From: Maribacter aquimaris
GTDB lineage: Bacteria > Bacteroidota > Bacteroidia > Flavobacteriales > Flavobacteriaceae
Direction of reading: 5' to 3'
Length of the DNA: 64,000 nt
Assembly: GCF_014596745.1 (NCBI RefSeq)
Contig: NZ_JABTCF010000001.1
Span: forward strand, 248,001 to 312,000
Of the stretch, positions 38,741 to 50,155 are shown piece after piece. The notes under the pieces were generated by a model. It was not told the origin of the DNA. It worked only from the letters and a program-made list of their open reading frames with translations, and did no database searches. The translations under genes were made by a program, and so were the position numbers. Positions within the stretch are counted from its first letter, which is position 1; every line of letters starts with the position of its first letter.

Positions 38741-38804
38741 CTTATCTATTTAGCACCTTGCTCTTTATTGCAGGTTGCTATCTCCTCTTATGGGATTCTT
38801 GATA
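38741..38804 (-). ncRNA. SAM-clan riboswitch-like aptamer (reduced form)
   Basis: On the minus strand, reading toward the NhaC gene: TATCAAGA, a short hairpin (ATCCC / GGAGAT), AGCAACC (38773-38779), hairpin TGC...GCA, AGGTGCTAA (38750-38758), then AGATAAG. These are the invariant SAM-I core elements in the correct order: P1 TATC/GATA with 4 bp, J1/2 AAGA, P3 closed by ACC/GGT. The long kink-turn P2 and the P4 hairpin of classical S-box RNAs are missing. A possible expression platform is the ACCCAAT / ATTGGG hairpin that follows. Distance to the ATG 77 nt. Confidence 0.6.
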
Positions 38805-39129
38805 CTAATTTAGGGCCGCAAAATTAGTGCAAATAACGATCTGCTGTTCTTAAAAAAAGTTAATTTCCGAGGTGGAATTCAACGGCTATTTTTTACAACT
38901 TTCAGTGCCACTATTCCTTGGGCATGGGAACTTTCCCGTTTTGAAGGAAGAATGTAATTACACTACCTTTGTTGCACGTATTTCGTTAAAGCTGCTGTCC
39001 CTAAAAAATGGGAATGCCCATTTTGGAAATAAAAGAAATTCAGTGTAAAGAAATATGAGGTAAATCTATAGAGGATTCCATTTTTATAAGCATTCTGCTA
39101 TAACGTTATACATCAGCACATTTCCAGCA
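38805..39129. other. intergenic, no gene seen
   Basis: Upstream half of the divergent region between the NhaC gene and the secreted 263-residue protein. Promoters are presumably here; no clear TAnnTTTG box, repeat or coding frame was recognised. Confidence 0.4.
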
Positions 39130-39921
39130 ATGAAAAGAACACTTTCTATTTTCACCCTTATACTATCTTTAGGATATAGTGCTACAATATATTCCCAACA
39201 AACGGTTGATGCTGCTGCTATAGACAATCATCTGACTTCCATTTATAAAAAGTTTAAGGACAATAAGCACGACTACGGTGGTACTTATGGGGAAGCGAGG
39301 GATAGCATTTTAATACGATTTCAAAATACCTTGGCTGAAACCCTTAAAAATGAATCATTAATAAATGTGAAATACGATTCATTATCCAAGTTTGTAAGAA
39401 TCATTTCTTCTGAAGACGATAAACTAAGAATTTTTTCTTGGAATGAGTTTAGTGGTGGTACATGGCACATCTATAATTCCATGTATCAGTATAAAATAAA
39501 CAATGAATTGGCTGTTGGTTTTTTGACAACTACCGAGAATCATAACATCATCGATAACACGGAAGTTTACCATTATCAAATACATCGTATCGACAATGAT
39601 AAATACCTAGTAAAGGGGTACGGAACACACGGTAGCGGTAAAGAGTTTTATGTTTTTAGATTATTAAGCTTTAGTGATGGGGTTTTAAAAGATTGCAATG
39701 GCTGCTTTCATGGGGATGATAAATTCATGTATGAAATAACTAGAGGTCACGATGAGTTGATACCCCAATACAACCCCGAAACAAAAGAAATATCATACCA
39801 TGGGTTAGTCGAAACCTATATCGATGGAGACTTGGATTCCCCATCGGGCTTCATGAAATCTACCGGTAAAATTCTAAAACTGACGTATGAAAACGGAGCA
39901 TTTATACCCATGGAAGATTAA
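39130..39921 (+). CDS. secreted protein of unknown function
   Basis: 263 residues with a Sec signal peptide cleaved near YSQ-QT (about 23). The mature part has a helical start (IDNHLTSIYKKFKD) and beta-rich remainder with SWNEFSGGTWHIYNSMYQYK and a CNGC pair near residue 195. I do not recognise the family. Convergent with the FadH-like gene; no operon. Confidence 0.75.
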   Translation: MKRTLSIFTLILSLGYSATIYSQQTVDAAAIDNHLTSIYKKFKDNKHDYGGTYGEARDSILIRFQNTLAETLKNESLINVKYDSLSKFVRIISSEDDKLRIFSWNEFSGGTWHIYNSMYQYKINNELAVGFLTTTENHNIIDNTEVYHYQIHRIDNDKYLVKGYGTHGSGKEFYVFRLLSFSDGVLKDCNGCFHGDDKFMYEITRGHDELIPQYNPETKEISYHGLVETYIDGDLDSPSGFMKSTGKILKLTYENGAFIPMED

Positions 39922-39959
39922 TTCATTTTAAAATAGTGATTTCTCCTTTTAAAACCGCA

Positions 39960-42538
<2,579 letters not shown>

Positions 42539-43612
42539 ATGCCATTATTGAATAAAAAGAAACGAATACAATATCTAGGGTTTGATGATTTCTGGTATTC
42601 GATCATGGGCATTCTTGTATTAAGTATTATCACAAACTATTTATTCAATAACCCATCCGAGAGAACATCCACAGCACTCGTTTTCATAGGTTGGGTCGCT
42701 TCCTTATTCTTTACCCTTTGCGATTGGGTCATTATACGAAGTATCTTAATTTCTTTGCGAAAAAAATACCCCGATTTCAAAGACGATAAAAAGCGGATTG
42801 GCATCCTTATTCTAGCTGTAATTTCCACGGTTTTTTTGGTGGATTTACTGGGGGGATATTTATCGGCGGGCGTCATCAAACTATTTGGGTATAGCTCACA
42901 ACATGTAATACATTTAAAAGTACTTATTCCGGTCATTATCATGACGATTATGGTGATGGCCATTTATGAGGTCATTTACTCGTATGTACGCTTAAAAAAA
43001 TCGATACGGGAAGAGGAACAAACCAAACAGGTAATGATACAGGCGCAGTTAGACACCTTAAGAAACCAGGCGCGTCCCCATTTCCTTTTCAACAGTCTAA
43101 ATACCCTGCGGGATATCATTGACCAAGACACCAAGGAGGATGCCAAGGATTTTGTGGATAATTTATCCGGTGTATATCGTTTTATTATCGAGTCGGGCAA
43201 CTCCAATTTAATTTCGCTAGGGGAGGAGTTGCAATTCGCGAAAGCCTATATTCATATCCAGTCGGAAAGATTTGGGGATAACTTGAAGTTGAACTGGAAT
43301 ATTCCTGACGCTAAACTTAGCACAATGATCGTCCCTATGAGTTTACAGCTTTTATTGGAAAATGCCATAAAACACAATATTGTTTCCAAAGCCAAACCAT
43401 TGACCATAACCGTAACCATTACGGATGACCACCTGGTAGTACGTAATAAAATCCAACCCAAATCGAGCCAAACACCCTCAACACAAATCGGTTTGCAGAA
43501 TATAAAAAAACGGTATCAACTTATAGCAAGTAAAACGCCTATCATCAAAAATGAGGGAGGGCATTTTACAGTTTCCCTTCCATTATTAAAACCATCCAAA
43601 GAAAAGTCATGA
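42539..43612 (+). CDS. LytS-type sensor histidine kinase
   Basis: 357 residues from ATG 42539; the TTG extension at 42482 is rejected. Four predicted membrane helices (about 10-150), then a His_kinase (LytS/YehU-type) domain with the phosphoacceptor in RPHFLFNSLNTL (about residue 180) and a C-terminal ATPase with LLLENAIKHNI and the GLQNIKKRY box. Overlaps the response regulator start by 4 bp (ATGA), so the two are translationally coupled. The signal is unknown; no periplasmic domain of size. Confidence 0.92.
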   Translation: MPLLNKKKRIQYLGFDDFWYSIMGILVLSIITNYLFNNPSERTSTALVFIGWVASLFFTLCDWVIIRSILISLRKKYPDFKDDKKRIGILILAVISTVFLVDLLGGYLSAGVIKLFGYSSQHVIHLKVLIPVIIMTIMVMAIYEVIYSYVRLKKSIREEEQTKQVMIQAQLDTLRNQARPHFLFNSLNTLRDIIDQDTKEDAKDFVDNLSGVYRFIIESGNSNLISLGEELQFAKAYIHIQSERFGDNLKLNWNIPDAKLSTMIVPMSLQLLLENAIKHNIVSKAKPLTITVTITDDHLVVRNKIQPKSSQTPSTQIGLQNIKKRYQLIASKTPIIKNEGGHFTVSLPLLKPSKEKS

Positions 43613-44364
43613 AAATATTGATCGTTGAAGATGAACCCCGTGCAGTAAGTCAATTAAAGCACTTATTGAACAACAGTGATTTTGATTTTGAAGTACTGGC
43701 TGTTATCGATTCCGTCGAGGATACGGTTTTATGGTTTAGAAATAATAGGACACCGGATTTGGTGTTCATGGATATTCAACTGGCGGACGGTTTAAGTTTT
43801 GAGATTTTCCGGAAAATAGAAGTAACCGCACCTATTATTTTCACTACGGCTTTTGACCAATACGCCATTCAGGCCTTTAAGGTAAACAGTATTGACTATC
43901 TCCTAAAGCCCATCAAACAAAACGACTTGGATGCTGCATTGATCAAATTCTCGAAATCCAAAAGGCTATCAACTCCCATAGAACCGAATATTTTAAAAGA
44001 ACTTTTAGGTAGTATCCAAACACCACAAAAACGTTCGGGAATCTTGGTAAAGGAGGGGAGTGGCTTTGTACAAATACGGGTATCGGAGCTTTTGTATATG
44101 TATTCGCAGGACAGTATCACGTTTGGTATTACCCATAACAAACGCTACATCATAGATGAGACCATGGACGAATTGTTTGGGTCCTTGGATGACACCAAGT
44201 TTTACAGAATCAATAGGGGCCAGATCATCTCCAAAATTTCAATCCAAAAAATAGAACCCTATTTTAACCATCGCGTAAAGTTATCCCTATCAAATCCCCG
44301 TGACCAGGAATTTATTGTAAGCAGACAAAAGACCAGCGATTTTAAAGACTGGTTGAACCAATAG
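43609..44364 (+). CDS. LytTR response regulator
   Basis: 251 residues: receiver domain with phosphoacceptor Asp55 (VFMDIQLADG), acidic pair ED at 7-8 and Lys in LLKPI, then a LytTR DNA-binding domain (about 145-250; VRVSELLYMYSQ ... FYRINRGQIIS). Partner of the preceding kinase. The S41-like gene begins 104 bp later and could be its target. Confidence 0.93.
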   Translation: MKILIVEDEPRAVSQLKHLLNNSDFDFEVLAVIDSVEDTVLWFRNNRTPDLVFMDIQLADGLSFEIFRKIEVTAPIIFTTAFDQYAIQAFKVNSIDYLLKPIKQNDLDAALIKFSKSKRLSTPIEPNILKELLGSIQTPQKRSGILVKEGSGFVQIRVSELLYMYSQDSITFGITHNKRYIIDETMDELFGSLDDTKFYRINRGQIISKISIQKIEPYFNHRVKLSLSNPRDQEFIVSRQKTSDFKDWLNQ

Positions 44365-44468
44365 GACGTCCGTGATGTTTCAAGTAACATTCCCTACGTT
44401 TCAACACAAAGTACTGCTATTCGGAGGGGATTAAAACCATATTTGTGATGTAATCAAAAAACGACATC

Positions 44469-46118
44469 ATGAAAAAATTACTTGTTATCCTCAACCTATT
44501 CATCTTCTTTCAATTATCGGCCCAGAAGGACGTAAGCGCAACGCAATGGCAAGAAGACCTTCGTTTTTTACAGAACACGATCCATAAAGACTATTCGTTT
44601 CTTTTCGTAAAAACGACCAAAGAGGATTTTGATACCCAGGTTGAAGCACTTTACCATGAGATTCCCAACCTAAGGGAACACGAGATCCGTGTGGGATTGG
44701 CACGTATGATATCCCAATTTAAATATGGTCATACCCAGATCCCCTATAGCACCATGGCCAAGAGCGGAATCTTACCCATCAATCTGTACCAATTTAAAGC
44801 GGATATCTATATTGAAGGCGTTCAAAAAGACCACAAAAAGGTTTTGGGCGCCAAAGTCTTGAAGATAGGTGATACGGCTATAGACAAGGCTATGGAATTG
44901 ATTTATCCTGTAGTTCCCGTAGAAAACGAGCAATACTTTAAAGCCTATGGACTACGCTTTTTATTGGCGCCGGAAGTACTGCATGCACAAGGCGTTATCC
45001 CGGAACTTTCAGGGACGGTCACCCTTACTTTGGAAAAAGAGGGAAAGGTCTTTACGCATGAATTTAAAACCATCGCTATGGAAGATAAGCCGAAAGCCTT
45101 CAATTTCACATTACCGACGGCGGAGTGGCTCACGGCCCGAAATACGGAGACGACCCCTTTGTATTTAAAACATCTCGAGGATAAACTGTTCTATTTTGAA
45201 TATTTGGAAGACATAAAAACACTCTATGTTCGACAGAGTTCCGTATTTGATGATGAAAACGAAACCCTTGAGCAATTTTATAAGCGACTGTTTGAATTTA
45301 TTGATACGCACCATATAGAAAAGTTGGTCTATGATGTCCGTCTTAACGGTGGTGGTAATAACTACAACAATCTCCCATTGATAAAGGGCTTGATGGCAAG
45401 ACCGAAAATCAATAAAAAGGGTAGTTTCTATTTTATTATCGGTCGTGAAACGTTTTCGGCCTGTCAAAATCTGACCAATGAAATCACTAGGTATACAGAA
45501 GCGATTTTAGTAGGGGAACCAACAGCGGAGAATGTCAATTTTTATGGGGATACCCGACCCGTAGTATTGCCCAATAGCAAGATTACAGCGTATTTATCGT
45601 ATTTATGGTGGCAAGATATGCCCGCCTTGGAAAATGCCGATTGGACCGCCCCCAGCATTCCCGTTACCATGGGTTTTGATGACTATGTAAACAATCAAGA
45701 CCCGGTATTGGAAGCCGCATTGACATTTAATGCCCATGATTTTGAACCCAAACCCATCGAATATATAACGGACCTGTATCTATCCGGACAAACACAGCAA
45801 TTGGCCGAAGTACTTCCCAAAATGATACAAGACCCCCGTTATGCTTTTTGTGATTTTGAAATGGAATTAAACAAAAAAGGAAACCTATTATTGCAGAGTG
45901 GCCGTGTACCACAAGTACAGGCTTCCATTCAGGTATTTTCGATGGTTTCACAACTATTCCCGAATTCTGCAAGCACATATAAAAATCTAGGGGAAGCGTA
46001 CATCGCATTACAAGACACCCCTAAAGCAAAAGAGGTACTCAAAAAGGCCATTTCCTTGGATACTAATGGAAAAATTGGCAAAGCTGCAAAAGGGATGTTA
46101 TTGGAGATAGACCAATAA
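44469..46118 (+). CDS. S41-like peptidase with C-terminal TPR
   Basis: 549 residues with a signal peptide ending at LSAQ. The C-terminal-processing-peptidase core is recognisable: DVRLNGGGNN (about 294) and GRETFSACQNL (about 325), where the Ser of TFSA is the S41 nucleophile position; the general-base Lys is not evident. The last about 90 residues contain one or two TPRs (PNSASTYKNLGEAYIALQD). Related secreted proteins of this type in Bacteroidetes are mostly uncharacterised. Follows the LytS/LytTR pair in the same direction. Confidence 0.78.
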   Translation: MKKLLVILNLFIFFQLSAQKDVSATQWQEDLRFLQNTIHKDYSFLFVKTTKEDFDTQVEALYHEIPNLREHEIRVGLARMISQFKYGHTQIPYSTMAKSGILPINLYQFKADIYIEGVQKDHKKVLGAKVLKIGDTAIDKAMELIYPVVPVENEQYFKAYGLRFLLAPEVLHAQGVIPELSGTVTLTLEKEGKVFTHEFKTIAMEDKPKAFNFTLPTAEWLTARNTETTPLYLKHLEDKLFYFEYLEDIKTLYVRQSSVFDDENETLEQFYKRLFEFIDTHHIEKLVYDVRLNGGGNNYNNLPLIKGLMARPKINKKGSFYFIIGRETFSACQNLTNEITRYTEAILVGEPTAENVNFYGDTRPVVLPNSKITAYLSYLWWQDMPALENADWTAPSIPVTMGFDDYVNNQDPVLEAALTFNAHDFEPKPIEYITDLYLSGQTQQLAEVLPKMIQDPRYAFCDFEMELNKKGNLLLQSGRVPQVQASIQVFSMVSQLFPNSASTYKNLGEAYIALQDTPKAKEVLKKAISLDTNGKIGKAAKGMLLEIDQ

Positions 46119-46141
46119 TAGCGATAAAATCAAGTTTCTTG

Positions 46142-46188
46142 ACCCAGCCTGTCCTGAGCGGAGTCGCAGGGATAGGAGGGGAGGGGAA
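46142..46188. repeat. REP-like plus G-rich repeat
   Basis: AGCCTGTCCTGAGCGGAGTC (46147-46166), similar to the copy inside cusA, followed by TAGGAGGGGAGGGGAA (46173-46188). A second version of the same pair lies at about 46924-46955 (GCCTGTCCCAAGTGGAATAG). Confidence 0.6.
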
Positions 46189-46219
46189 TCGAAGATTCGT
46201 GGCTTCATTGCCATGACTT

Positions 46220-46600
46220 TTAGATAAAGCAGGCGGTTTGACCATATAGTTGATTGTAAACCATATCAATTGAATGGTAGAATTCAGTTTTTGTAAAGGG
46301 CTTTTTGATAAAATCCGCACACCCAAGTTCCCTAGCTTCTCCCTCAAAACCTTGTTTGGTAGAACTGGATATAAAAGGCACTCGGTTTCCGAACATTTCA
46401 AGAAAAGAAAATCCATTCATACCCGGCATTTCAATATCGGACAATACCACCTGTGGTTTTGCTGTTTGTATGTACACCCAAGCATCATAAGAATCGATGA
46501 AAGATGTTGTGCGACCAATTAAAGGGTGGGTTTTGGCTAGCTTTTCAGCCAAGGATAACCATAGAAAAGAGTCATCTACGATGATCAGGTCAAGTTTCAT
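46220..46600 (-). CDS. stand-alone CheY-like receiver
   Basis: 126 residues, receiver domain only. Acidic pocket DD at 9-10, phosphoacceptor Asp55 (VVLSDIEMPGMNG), Thr/Ser switch region SSSTK and Lys in FIKKPF. No output domain; such single-domain regulators relay phosphate or act by protein contact. No kinase adjacent on this strand, convergent with the S41-like gene. Confidence 0.88.
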   Translation of the reverse strand: MKLDLIIVDDSFLWLSLAEKLAKTHPLIGRTTSFIDSYDAWVYIQTAKPQVVLSDIEMPGMNGFSFLEMFGNRVPFISSSTKQGFEGEARELGCADFIKKPFTKTEFYHSIDMVYNQLYGQTACFI

Positions 46601-47025
46601 ATGTTTTGATTTAGGAACTTTAAATCTATCCTATTGTTTCAGAATGACAAATTATATTGGACGAAAGGAGCATTAGTGTCTTTAAAAGTCCATATCCGAT
46701 GATTTTTCATCTTTTGAAATGTTCAATAAAACGCATAGTTTGAAAACACGTTAAGTGTCCGCAAAAGGAATAAAGGGCTACTTTACACGTGACACGTGCC
46801 AAAAGGAATTAGCCAGTGGCTGATTGCTTTTGGCGGCGGGTTGGGGCAGTGGCGTTTATTGCAGAATTTCCTTTTACATAATACCTGCCAATATGGTTTT
46901 AAAGAAACTTATTATACAAGCCAAGCCTGTCCCAAGTGGAATAGGAGGGGAGGGTAATGTGTATGCAATGGGTAAAATTAATTTTCAATACCAAGGACTA
47001 TCCCTTAAAGGGTATAAAATATGCA
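46601..47025. other. intergenic with structured repeats
   Basis: 425 bp between the receiver gene and the 3' end of the acyl-CoA dehydrogenase gene. It holds one structured stem-loop repeat (46787-46856) and one G-rich repeat (46942-46954). A small plus-strand frame here consists of repeat sequence and is not a gene. Confidence 0.5.
46787..46856 (+). repeat. structured repeat family B, copy 1 (partial)
   Basis: Stem GCCAAAAG...CTTTTGGC (46798-46834; 11 of 12 paired positions when extended) around the 13-nt loop TAGCCAGTGGCTG, followed by TGGCGGCGGGTTGGGGCAG. Starts CACGTGACACGTGCC, like the terminal repeat of the complete element at 61035-61230, but no matching right end is present, so this is a truncated copy. 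Confidence 0.7.
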
Positions 47026-48516
47026 CTAAACAAAATCATACCACAAACTATTTTCGTTATAATCAGTAATTACGCTTGCTGTATTTTGTGCATGAAATGA
47101 ATTAATTAAGTTAGAAACATCGAGTTTTATTAATTCTAGACAATTTGTGGTTAAGTCTTTCCTAAAGCCTTTCCCTTCCATTTCCAACACAAAATTCAAA
47201 GTAATTACTCTAGAAAATATTTTACCCAGATCAATCATTTTTCTTTGTTTTAACCCAGGATCAAAACTAAAATCCAATTCATTTTTGAAGTAAGGATAAG
47301 ACTGATCGGTTAAATTGAAATCTTTAAGAAAATGATAGATATTAAACTCTTTTTTACGTTTCATAAGCTTTACAATCATCTCAGAAATTTGAGTGTATAG
47401 CATTTCGTTAGATCCCTCGAATATTTGAAAAGCCCTACTATCCATAATACCTCGTCCACCAACATTGTCAATTTTAAACCCTTTTGCTCCAGAAAGCTGT
47501 GTTAGTGTTTGTGCTGCTTCTTGCATTAAATCGGTTACAAATGCTTTCATGGTATTTGCCTCGATGCCTTCATTGGACAAGTCGTTTTCTATTCCACTAT
47601 GACCACTACTTCTAAAACACATGGCAGAAGCAATAGTGTAAGCACCTTGAACTCTGGAAATTTGATATTGGATTTGGTCTAATTCAATTAGTTTTTTTCC
47701 ACCAACAATTCGTTCATTACAATATTTGATAGACTCGTCTAACATTCTTTTAATGAATCCTGTTGCCATTCCCGGAAACTGCATTCTACTTCTGTGCAAA
47801 ATGTCTAACATCATTTTTACACCAGAGGTTTCTGGTTGTAGTTTAAATTGAGCAGGAACTTTGACATCAACCTTATTTCTCCCGTAAGGAATCATGTATA
47901 AGCCTATATTGTCGTAATATTCCTCTACCGTTATTTGCTGATTTGGTTGGGTAACATCACAGATAAAAAAATCAATATCCCTGCTTAAATTGCCATTACT
48001 ATTTTTTTTCCGGGAAGTAATTAACCAATAATCGGCCATACCTGTTAAACCTTGCCAATGTTTTGTTCCTTTGATGATATATTCATCCCCTACTTTTTCA
48101 TTAAAGGTTTCCATACCCAAAGCATCACTGCCAAAACTAGGTTCAGTAATCATTAAACCGCCCATATTCTGCTTTTCTAAAAAGCGTTTAAAGATGTCGG
48201 CTTGAACGGACTTATTGGAATATTTTGCTACGGGCTCTAAAAACAAAGCAATGTTAATTCCAAATGTTAGTGATAAGGCAAGCGATTCGTATGAAGCACT
48301 TGATAAAAGTCTAAGGCATTCTTTTACTTTTACCCCTCTACCTCCAAAATTTTCCGGTATAGCTACAGATAATGGAGCTTTTGCCATAATATCCCTTAAG
48401 GCCACCACTGGTAAACCTCTTTCTTTACTAAATTGGTTTATGTCATACCGCTCATGAAAAACACTTTTTAAACTGTTTTCAAACTCTTTGATGTACTCTG
48501 AAAATTCTTGGAGCAT
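47026..48516 (-). CDS. acyl-CoA dehydrogenase family protein
   Basis: 496 residues with the three-domain acyl-CoA dehydrogenase layout: helical N-terminus, the middle beta domain with MITEPSFGSDALGMET and KGTKHWQGLTGMADYW (flavin and substrate contacts), and the C-terminal helical domain with GGRGIMDSRAFQIFEGSNEMLYTQ. The position of the catalytic Glu matches FEGSNE of the family. Slightly longer than medium-chain enzymes because of a C-terminal extension of about 90 residues. Probably a single gene; substrate unknown. Confidence 0.88.
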   Translation of the reverse strand: MLQEFSEYIKEFENSLKSVFHERYDINQFSKERGLPVVALRDIMAKAPLSVAIPENFGGRGVKVKECLRLLSSASYESLALSLTFGINIALFLEPVAKYSNKSVQADIFKRFLEKQNMGGLMITEPSFGSDALGMETFNEKVGDEYIIKGTKHWQGLTGMADYWLITSRKKNSNGNLSRDIDFFICDVTQPNQQITVEEYYDNIGLYMIPYGRNKVDVKVPAQFKLQPETSGVKMMLDILHRSRMQFPGMATGFIKRMLDESIKYCNERIVGGKKLIELDQIQYQISRVQGAYTIASAMCFRSSGHSGIENDLSNEGIEANTMKAFVTDLMQEAAQTLTQLSGAKGFKIDNVGGRGIMDSRAFQIFEGSNEMLYTQISEMIVKLMKRKKEFNIYHFLKDFNLTDQSYPYFKNELDFSFDPGLKQRKMIDLGKIFSRVITLNFVLEMEGKGFRKDLTTNCLELIKLDVSNLINSFHAQNTASVITDYNENSLWYDFV

Positions 48517-48988
48517 TTTTTTCCCTAATTAGTTTTATACTTGTTAAAGATATGAGGTTTAGTATTTCTACAGCAATCATTTTTGATACTTTCAATAATG
48601 ATATTCTAAGTAAAATTATTAAGACTCATTCTAATTAAAAATTAATTATAGCTTTTTTTTTAAAAATAGCCAATAAAAGACCAAAACATGTATTAAGATT
48701 AGCGTGGCCTCAGAAAACTTTTGAAAACCAATAGCTATTTTGATGCCGCTGTTAAAAAAGCATAGGAAAATATTAGTTCAATGTCTTAGCTATTGTTTTT
48801 TAAGGTTGTCCCTATCGGCGTAGAAGGAATAGGAAGGGAGTGAAACCTTTAGGTTCATGAATTCCTTATTATAAAATAACCAACCATGAATAAAGGAGTG
48901 TGGAATGGTATTTTATATGCAAACGCGGAAAAGAATAGAAGAGTTACAGTAATTTTGTGTTTCATATACATTATATAATTTCAGAAGC
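48517..48988. other. divergent intergenic region
   Basis: 472 bp, AT-rich near the acyl-CoA dehydrogenase start. A G-rich repeat (AATAGGAAGGGAGTGAAA, about 48828-48845) preceded by GTCCCTATCGGCGTAGAAGG looks like a degenerate copy of the pair at 46142-46188. No gene seen. Confidence 0.4.
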
Positions 48989-49588
48989 TTGTTAGAGAAA
49001 AGACAACAATTACCCCAAGAACAATTTATAGATGCAACTAATTTCATTTATTGTTTAGAAGCGGTTCATGAAACAGAAACGGACAAGGTTACCGAAGCAC
49101 AAGAAAGCTTGGAACAATTGGCCTTGAAATATGGAATAGCAAGCATCTATAAAACCTGTGACACCATTGAAGGACTGGAAGATAGCTTAAACACACTGGT
49201 CTTGGATGATCATCATTTTAAGGATTATGAAATCATCTACATGGTTATGACCGGTGAGGCCAATAGTATTTGTTTGAATGACTACTACTATAGTTTACAG
49301 GAAATTGCTGAAATTTTTGAAGGAAGGTTACAAGGAAAGATCTTACATTTTTCAAATGCGAAAATCTTGGATTTGGACGAAGAGGAAGCACAATATTTTT
49401 TGGATATCACCGGGGCAAAAGGTGTTTCTGGCTATGGTAATGCACATAATGGAATAAGTAGCTCAAATCTTGACAAGGCCTTCTTCAACTTATTCAAGGA
49501 AGATGATACTATGTTGGATGTGGTAGAAGAGCTGCACCAAAGACACTACAATGTCTGTAAATTACTTGATTTTAGATTGTATTACTAA
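48989..49588 (+). CDS. DUF6642-like protein
   Basis: 199 residues. Begins near FIYCLEAVHE and continues with YEIIYMVMTGEANSICL and a helical C-terminal half, a pattern I associate with DUF6642, which may have a caspase/CHAT-like fold; the assignment is tentative. No ATG is available: the frame opens after a stop at 48950-48952 and the only plausible initiator is TTG at 48989, unusual in this phylum. The start may have been altered or lost. Structured repeat family A begins at the base after its stop codon and probably serves as terminator. Confidence 0.6.
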   Translation: MLEKRQQLPQEQFIDATNFIYCLEAVHETETDKVTEAQESLEQLALKYGIASIYKTCDTIEGLEDSLNTLVLDDHHFKDYEIIYMVMTGEANSICLNDYYYSLQEIAEIFEGRLQGKILHFSNAKILDLDEEEAQYFLDITGAKGVSGYGNAHNGISSSNLDKAFFNLFKEDDTMLDVVEELHQRHYNVCKLLDFRLYY

Positions 49589-49652
49589 GGGCCGAGCGTT
49601 AAAAAAAGGTCTAGCAGACCTTTTTAGCGAAAGAGCCAGCCGGCGCGTTGGC
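49589..49652 (+). repeat. structured repeat family A, copy 1
   Basis: GGGCCGAGCGT, then hairpin AAAAAGGTC / GACCTTTTT (49603-49625), then AGCGAAAGAGCCAGCCGGC and CGCGTTGGCC. The same flanks with other hairpin arms occur on the minus strand at 60337-60402 and 63663-63722. Here it abuts the stop codon of the DUF6642-like gene. Confidence 0.7.
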
Positions 49653-49785
49653 CTTTTATCTACGGTTTTCTATAATACCAATAGGGTAGGGGTTCAATTA
49701 AGAATTACATTAGATCCTGAAATATAGCGTAGCGAGGCGTAATTGTTTCCATCCCGAGACTTCGGGAATCTGTAAGCCTTAAATG

Positions 49786-49860
49786 CAAAAAAGAACAGAA
49801 CACGAACTCCGGGATAGTTTATACTTTCTTTTTCTAATCCACACACACTTTTGGGATTGA
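49786..49860 (+). repeat. direct repeat family C, copy 1
   Basis: 75 bp closely matching 63797-63872: shared CAAAAAAGAACAGAACAC, AACTCCGGGATAGTTTATAC, TTTCTTTTTC and ACTTTTGGGATTGA with about eight differences. Same orientation, about 14 kb apart. Confidence 0.75.
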
Positions 49861-49960
49861 ATCTTTATTTACCTTCCCTCGATGTGTACTACAAGGGATA
49901 TTCTACGGATTACAAAGTTCGTTTGGCCTAGCACAATGGGGGAAAATCGACCTATATGTG

Positions 49961-50002
49961 TATGCTTTCTTTTTCCAATTCACACCCAACTTATGGGATT
50001 GA
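49961..50002 (+). repeat. direct repeat family C, partial copy
   Basis: 42 bp (CTTTCTTTTTCCAATTCACA ... GGGATTGA) that match the right half of 63797-63872 at all but about two positions, so it is closer to the distant copy than to its neighbour at 49786. Confidence 0.7.
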
Positions 50003-50155
50003 TCCATCACCCCTTTTATTTATTTCACTACTTCCTTTTCGACTTCAATAACGAATTTCAATAAGCGTACAACCTACTTACTTTTTGACTAAAAAAATAG
50101 ACCCGTTTTATTGTATAATAAATTGTTACTTTCACAATTCCATACACACCTAAAA

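Larger units (their letters stand above)
49653..50155. other. repeat-rich intergenic region
   Basis: About 500 bp before the DUF4838 lipoprotein gene. Contains a CCCGA / TCGGG hairpin (49753-49766) and two copies of the direct-repeat family C (49786-49860 and 49961-50002). No coding frame is supported. Confidence 0.5.

Noticed and set aside
46824-47069. 81-codon plus-strand frame
   Set aside because: Covers repeat family B copy 1 and a G-rich repeat and overlaps the acyl-CoA dehydrogenase end.
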